Below, in pieces: positions 57,965 to 64,000 of a stretch of DNA of 64,000 nucleotides. Position 1 is the stretch's first letter. Each line of letters opens with the position of its first letter. The notes beneath the pieces are model-generated. The model was not told the DNA's origin and ran no database searches. It saw only the letters and a program-made list of their open reading frames with translations. Position numbers and translations under genes: made by a program. The DNA is from Hippophae tibetana (lineage: Eukaryota > Streptophyta > Magnoliopsida > Rosales > Elaeagnaceae), in NCBI GenBank assembly GCA_037013495.1, contig CM072810.1, forward strand, positions 30,037,843 to 30,101,842, written 5' to 3'.

Positions 57965-60900
57965 ATGGGAGATGCTGAAGATAGGCAGAAAAAGATGAAA
58001 GACTATACAATGCCAATCATTGGCAATGTAACTTCCGGCATCCAATTACAAGAGGCTGCAAGGAATTATGAATTGAAAAAGATTCATTATTCTTTGTTGC
58101 CTTCCTTTTACGGTATCCCTAATGAAGACCCTTTGCATTTCATTCGAGAATTCTATGCTATTGTCCAAACCTTTTCACTACATGCAATTAATGAAGATCA
58201 ACTTAGGATGAGGTGTTTTCCTTACACCCTCAAAGATAAAGCTTGGTCATGGTTCATTACTCTACAGTCAGGTTCTCTTAAAACTTGGGAGGCAGTCTAT
58301 GAAATTTTTATGGGTAGGTTCTATTCCCATCAAAAGACTGTTGATCTAAGAACAAAGATAGCAACATTTTCTCAAATGTATGAAGAGCCCTTTCATGAAG
58401 CTTGGGAACGATTCAAACTCCTTTTCATTCAATGTCAAAATCATAGCTTTCCATTACAGCTACAAAACCAATTATTTTATAATGGATTGACACTACAAAG
58501 TCAATACATGGTTGATAATGCTGCTGGAGGTGCTGTAGGAGAAAAGACCGCAGAGGAAACCTATAATCTTTATGAGCTATTGGGTTCTAATTCCCAACAA
58601 AGAGGTGGTAGAAGGAAAGCAAGGGTCAATGAAGTTGGCTCTGATAATGAGATAACCTTGCAACTTGCTGAATTGACTAAACAGGTGCAATTTCTCACTA
58701 CCCACCAAATTTCAAATCAAGAGGTATGTGAAGTGTGTTGTTCAATTGGGAATGGTACTCATAATTGTTCAAATACTTGTGATTCTAGTGTCGATGCCAT
58801 AGAGGAGGTCCAATCTTTTCAAAGGTATCATCCAAACACGTATAATCACCCAACCTACACCCAATATCCAACACTAAGGTCGGTTAACAACCATCCTTAC
58901 ACACCAAGCCAATCTTTTAAGCCAACCTTAGAAGATAGCTTGAATGCTTTTATTCAAGTTAGTCGTGACAACCAATTGATGACTAATCAAAGGTTGAACA
59001 CCATAGAGGCTTCGGTTAAAAGGATTGAATCTAAAGTTGGGCAACTGGCTGAACAAATGAAAAAGAAAGAACCAGGAAAGTTGCCCAGTCAACCAGAACA
59101 AGCAAAGGATGTAAGAACCCTTCGAAGTGGTAAGGTAGTCAATACCAGTTTACCTGAAATCTCTAACAATCTACCTTGTAGTTCAGGTAACAAAGAAGGC
59201 GATATTCTAATCTCGCAAAAAGGAGAAACAAGTGTTAAACTTAACAAGCCTTCTGAAAAACTCATTGGGGGGTCATCTGACACCCCCAAAATTCAAAAGA
59301 CAACAGAACCACACCAGATGCAAGTACCTTTTCCCCACCGGTTAAAAGAATCCAAACAAGATAAGCAATTCTATGATCTTTTTAATATGCTCTCTAAAGT
59401 AAATATCAATTTACCATTATTAGAAGTGATCATCAATGTGCCCTCATATGCCAAGTTTTTCAAAGAGTTGAACACTAAGAAAAGGAGGTATGAACTGAAT
59501 GAACGAGTAGTAGTATCAGAAATTTCTAGCGCTGTACTTCAGCACAAACTACCCCCTAAGTTGAAAGACCTAGGAAGTTTTATTATAAACATAACTATGG
59601 GAGATAGGAAGGTTGCTAAAGCAATGCTTGATTTAGGTGCTAGTATAAATTTGATGCCCTACTCTATATTCTTACAACTCAATCTTGGGGATTTAAAACC
59701 CACAACTATGTCCCTTCAACTTGCAGATAGATCTCTTAAATATCCAGAGGGAAGAGTTGAGGATGTTTTGGTACAGGTAGACAAACTGATAATACCTGTT
59801 GACTTTGTGGTTCTGGATATGCAAGAAAATCCAGCATTGGACAGAGAGCACACAATATTGCTTGGTAGACCATTTATGGCAACTACTAAAACTATTATTG
59901 ATGTCCAAGATGGAAATTTGACAATGACAGTCTTAGGAGAGACTGTTCATTTTAAAGTTTTTGATTCTTCACCTTTTCCTTCTATTTCTGCCATCGATGA
60001 AATATTCGATGTTGATCCTTTGGATAATCTTGTCCAAAGCACCTTTTTCCAAACCAGAATAGAAGACAAGCTTGAAACCGTTCTTACACTTGAAGAGGTT
60101 GAAGAAGATTTAGATGAAGAAATTAAGGGGTACCTTGAACAACTAGACAATAATGAAATAATGACAAAATCTAGTACACTTTTAAATCTACCCAGTTCTT
60201 CATCTATTAAAGAGGCCAATCCACCTGAACTTGAACTCAAAGACTTACCTGAGCACTTAAAATATGTGTTTTTGGGAGACGGAGAAACTTATCCAGTGAT
60301 AATTTCTTCAACCTTGACCAAACCACAAGAAAAGGAACTCATCAAAGTGCTTAAACAGTTTAAGAAATCTATAGGTTAGAGTATAGGGGATATAAGAGGC
60401 ATTAGTCCAACAATGTGTATGCACAAGATCGACTTGGAAGATGGTGCTAAACCTGTACGAGAGGCCCAAAGAAGACTAAACCCAAACATGCAAGAGGTAG
60501 TTAAAAAAGAAATTCTTAAATTATTAGAAGAAGGGATTATCTATCCTATTGCGGATAGTAAGTGGGTTAGTCCAGTACATGTGGTACCAAAGAAATCTGG
60601 GATAACAGTTGTTAAAAATGACAAAAGTGAATTAGTGCCCACTAGAATAATCACTGGATGGAGAATGTGTATAGATTTTAGGAAACTAAATTTATATACG
60701 AAAAAGGATCACTTTCCTCTTCCATTCATTGATCAAATGTTGGAATGATTAGCTGGGCACGAATTTTACTGTTTTTTGGATGGATTGTCTGGATATTATC
60801 AAGTACCCATAGCACCAGAAGATCAGAAAAAGACCACATTTACATGTCCTTTTGGGACATTTGCTTTTCGCAGAATGCCATTTGGGTTATGCAATGCCCC

Positions 60901-63136
60901 TGCCACTTTCCAGAGATGCATGATATCTATTTTCTCGGACATGGTGGAAAAATTCATTGAGATTTTCATGGACGATTTCTCTGTCTTTGGGAACTCATTT
61001 GATGATTGCTTACATAAATTGACTTTGGTTTTAGAAAGATGCATTGAATGCAATCTCACCCTTAGTTGGGAGAAAAGTCATTTTATGGTTCAACAAGGGA
61101 TAGTTTTAGGACATATAATTTCAAACAAGGGTATTGAAGTTGATAAGGCAAAAGTTGAATTGATATCCAAACTACCTCCCCCTACATCTGTGAAGGGGAT
61201 AAGAAGCTTCTTAGGACATGCAGGATTTTACAGACGATTTATTAAATATTTCTCTAAAATAAGTCGTCCCTTATGTAACTTGCTATCCAAAGATGCTTAT
61301 TTTGATTTCAACAATGACTGTCTTATTTCCTTTAATACCTTGAAAGATAAACTAACATCTACCCATGTTATTATGGCACCAAACTGGTCTTTACCTTTTG
61401 AAATAATGTGTGACGCTTCTGATTATGCAATAGGAGCAGTCCTGGGACAAAGAGTGGATAAGCGTTTGCATGTCATCTACTATGCTAGAAAAACACTCAA
61501 TGATGCCCAAATGAATTATACCACCACTGAAAAGGAATTCTTGGCTATAGTATTCTCTTTAGACAAATATCGGTCTTATTTAGTAGGATCTAAAGTGATT
61601 GTGCATTCTGATCATGCTGCTTTAAGATACCTATTAAGTAAACCAAATGCCAAGCCAAGATTAATCAGGTGGGTCTTACTCTTACAAGAATTTGACCTAG
61701 AAATCAAGGATAAGAAAGGCAGTGAAAACTTAGTACCTGACCATTTGTCTAGGTTGATTTCTGACATCAATTCTCTTAAAGATGAGAGTAATGAAGATAT
61801 AGTTGAAACCTTTCCTGATGAACAGTTATTTTTCATAGGTCCGAACCCATGATATGCTGATATTGTAAACTATCTTGCCACTGGTGTTTTGCGACCTAAC
61901 ACTTCATATCAGGACAAGAAAAGGTTTTTTAAAACTACTAAGGACTATTTCTGGGATGACCCTTATTTATACAAGATTGGTCAAGATCAAGTCATCCGGA
62001 GATGTGTACCTGAAGAAGAACATAAGAGCATTCTAACTTTTTGTCATGAACTTCATTGTGGGGGTCATTTTGGAGGTGAAAAGACAGCCCGTAAGGTATT
62101 ACAGTCTGGATTCTTTTGGCCCACTCTTTTTAAAGATGCTCATATGTTTTGTGCACAATGTGATAGATGTCAAAGAACAGGAAACATAAGCAAAAGAGAT
62201 GAAATTCCTTTGACATCTAATTTAGTTGTTGAACTCTTTGATGTATGGGGGATTGACTTTATGGGTCCTTTTCCCCCATCTAATGGTTTTCAATACATTT
62301 TGGTTGCTGTGGATTATGTATCCAAGTGGGTAGAAGCTATCCCCACCAAAACCAATGATGCTAATGTTGTTGTGAAATTCTTGAAAGATTTAATATTCAG
62401 TAGGTTCGGAACGCCTAGAGCTATAATAAGTGATGGAGGTAGCCATTTTTGTAACAAAATCTTTGATGGAGTACTAAACAAGTACAACATCACACATAAA
62501 GTAGCTACTCCATATCATCCTCAAACTTCCGGTTTAGTGGAAGTAAGTAATAGGAAAATTAAGGGAATATTGGAACGCACTGTGCGTCCTTCAAGGAAGG
62601 ATTGGGCATTTAAGTTAAATGATGCCTTATGGGCATACCGCACCGCTTACAAAACACCTATTGGGATGAGCCCTTACCGGTTAATCTTTGGGAAAGCGTG
62701 CCACCTTCCAGTTGAACTTAAACACAAGGCTTACTGGGCAATTAAAGAGTTAAACATGGATTTAGATAAAGCAGGTGAAAAACGATTACTCCAACTTCAT
62801 GAGTTGGAAGAAATTAGGAATGAAGCCTATGAGAATGCCAAATTATACAAAGAGCGTACTAAGCGCTATCATGACAAGAGGCTAGTTCCTAAGACTCTTC
62901 ACCCTGGAATGAAAGTTCTTTTATTTAACTCTCGTTTGAGATTGTTTCCAGGAAAGCTGAGATCAAGATGGGATGGACCATTCAAAATAGTTTAGGTATT
63001 TGAACATGGAGTAGTAGAACTATTGGACTCCAAGATACAAAAAACATTCAAAGTCAATGGCCATCGTGTCAAGCCTTATTTAGAAGAACCAAACAACATT
63101 GCTGAAATGGATTGCATTTGGCTGAGTAACCCTTAG
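57965..63136 (+). pseudogene. Gag2-protease-RT-RNase H-integrase polyprotein, one frame, four stops
   Basis: A single frame of 1723 codons without a frameshift, broken only at codons 805 (TAG, 60377), 928 (TGA, 60746), 1296 (TGA, 61850) and 1677 (TAG, 62993). Gag core is at about residues 40-180. The knuckle reads C-x2-C-x4-N-x4-C (His replaced). The RTLRSGKVV linker is near 383. Protease is DLGAS at 556. RT has MCIDFR at about 901 and catalytic FMDD at 1001-1004. RNase H begins with D1150 (CDASD), then TTEKE and HSDHAAL. The integrase zinc domain is near 1361-1400 ([16 protein letters not shown]). The catalytic triad is D1431, D1490, E1526, with exactly 35 residues between the last two. The C-terminus holds WDGPFKIV. 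The start ATG is in ACCATGG. All catalytic residues are intact, so the copy is young compared with its neighbours, though not translatable as a whole. Confidence 0.92.
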
Positions 63137-63150
63137 CACCAAAAAGATAT

Positions 63151-63196
63151 GTCTTGCTAAGACGTTAAACTAAGCGCTGGATGGGAGGCAACCCAT
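63151..63196 (+). other. Two-hairpin module after pol
   Basis: GTCTT-GCT-AAGAC (63151-63163), GTTAAACTAAGCGCTGG, then ATGGG-AGGCAA-CCCAT (63181-63196). It begins 14 nt after the pol stop. The ACGTTAAAC...GGGAGGCAACCCA string is one I recall at the same place in many plant Athila/Tat elements. Confidence 0.75.
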
Positions 63197-64000
63197 CGTT
63201 TTAGGTAATTTTTTGTTATTTGTTTTATTTACTTAATTTTATTGTTTAATTTAGTTTAATTATATGTGAATAATTTTTAAAATTGTTAAAACTAAAAATA
63301 TTTGTTGAGATGTTAGAAGTTCACAGCAATCTGTCTGTATACACTTTAATGATGAATATGATAGATGCACCTGCATTTCTTCGTTACTACTTACACATTC
63401 TCAAGAAATAGGTAATCTTTCTCCTCTTTTCTCTTTATCTTTAATTTGCAGTTGTTACATTGAGGACAATGTAAGTTCTAGGTTGGGGGTGGTGAAAAGT
63501 TACTATGCTTAATAAAAAATAAAAAAAAATCTCACAAAAATTTATCATTTCTTTAAGTCAAATTTAAGTAAATAGTTAAGTCTTTGGTACTGTTAGATTA
63601 ATTTTTGAAAACATATCATGAAATATTTTCTAATCATTTTTGATAATTAGTTAGTTTTTGTCATAACTAGTATTTCTTGATAAAATGTGGAAATTATATT
63701 AAACCCAAAATCGGTGTTTATGAATTTGTTTTTAGTGGAGACTACCCTTGTGAGATATAATTTGAGCCTAATTTCTTTTATTCAGAGTGAAATATATATT
63801 TTTTCTACTCCAAACACATTTCTTATTTATTCAAATGATTAGATGATCTCTATAGGTATTAGTATTGAATGTATGAATTTTTTCTCATCTTAATAGAGTA
63901 TCATATATTTGTTTTATTATTATTTTTGTTTAGATTAAATGATTTGAGTAGAAATTGATAGTATATGCTTATATCTCATTCATGCATGACTGCTACAAAA
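63197..64000 (+). other. 3' internal tail with polypurine block; no env-like ORF seen
   Basis: The block CATTGAGGACAATGTAAG then AGGTTGGGGGTGGTG (63465-63496) resembles the primer region of related elements, but no LTR start (TGATGAGTGCTC) follows. AT-rich tail continues to the window end and is homologous to 51300-51720. No reading frame of note. Confidence 0.65.

Larger units (their letters stand above)
53145..64000 (+). mobile_element. Athila-like Ty3-gypsy element with two gag genes (3' end beyond window)
   Basis: Order: 5' LTR 53145-55148, primer-binding site 55155-55171, leader with paired hairpins, gag1 55968-57588 (damaged), spacer with hairpin module, gag2-protease-RT-RNase H-integrase in one frame 57965-63136 with four stops, hairpin module, polypurine block near 63480, then at least 0.5 kb of tail. 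The tRNA-Asp primer site, DLGA protease and RSGK linker place it in the Athila lineage. No 3' LTR or second target duplication is in the window; the 5' flank is GTGAA. Confidence 0.92.

Noticed and set aside
1..64000. CRISPR array, bacterial operon or prophage
   Set aside because: No spacer-repeat pattern, Shine-Dalgarno-led gene clusters or phage genes; gene content and repeats are those of plant nuclear DNA.

Overview
The window is nuclear DNA of a flowering plant, most likely a eudicot. It is very AT-rich and intergenic, with a plant-specific DREB-type AP2/ERF gene and many plant LTR retrotransposons (Athila/Tat Ty3-gypsy and Ty1-copia) whose primer-binding sites match plant tRNA-Asp. There is one convincing intact host gene. 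Almost everything else is nested, mostly decayed transposable-element DNA.

Left third (1-16 kb). The window opens inside an LTR on the minus strand (1-385). A non-autonomous CACTA transposon follows (1175-4717, TAT target duplications). It carries fragments of two host genes, a NIP aquaporin exon and part of an eIF5-mimic (BZW/5MP, W2 domain) gene, plus two long tandem foldbacks and a pyrimidine-rich leader-like segment. AT-rich spacer leads to a probable truncated retrocopy of an mRNA (about 8.1-8.9 kb). The DREB gene (9793-10536, minus) has its TATA box at 10675-10681. A solo LTR (11079-12634) sits about 0.4 kb upstream of that TATA box in the same orientation and carries G-boxes. A solo LTR of a second family is at 14362-16335.

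Middle (16-36 kb). A degenerate element with a PF04195-like domain (16.3-19.5 kb) contains a 405-bp hAT-type MITE with 8-bp target duplications. Next is an old plus-strand gag-bearing Athila relative. Its gag was split by a complete 9.3-kb minus-strand Athila element (20133-29459, AATTT duplications). Adjacent is a pol-less copy of the host family with both LTRs (31183-35899).

Right part (36-53 kb). A pol-less copia element abuts an inverted copia fragment. An ambiguous LTR and a decayed minus-strand Athila pol follow (42.2-51.2 kb), interrupted by a solo LTR with perfect AGCCC duplications. Then come an Athila tail fragment and a second copy of the PF04195-associated repeat.

Right end (53145-64000). 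This is the best-preserved Athila-like element. It has a 2.0-kb 5' LTR with a GC-rich promoter, a perfect tRNA-Asp primer-binding site and a leader with two covarying hairpins. Two divergent gag genes lie in tandem. The second is fused in a single 1723-codon frame to protease, reverse transcriptase, RNase H and integrase, and that frame is broken by only four stop codons. The 3' LTR lies beyond the window.

The most unusual signals are the double gag, the paired leader hairpins, position-conserved hairpins at the LTR start in several families, a two-hairpin module after both gag1 and pol, and the gene-capturing CACTA element. All calls come from reading the sequence; no database search was possible.
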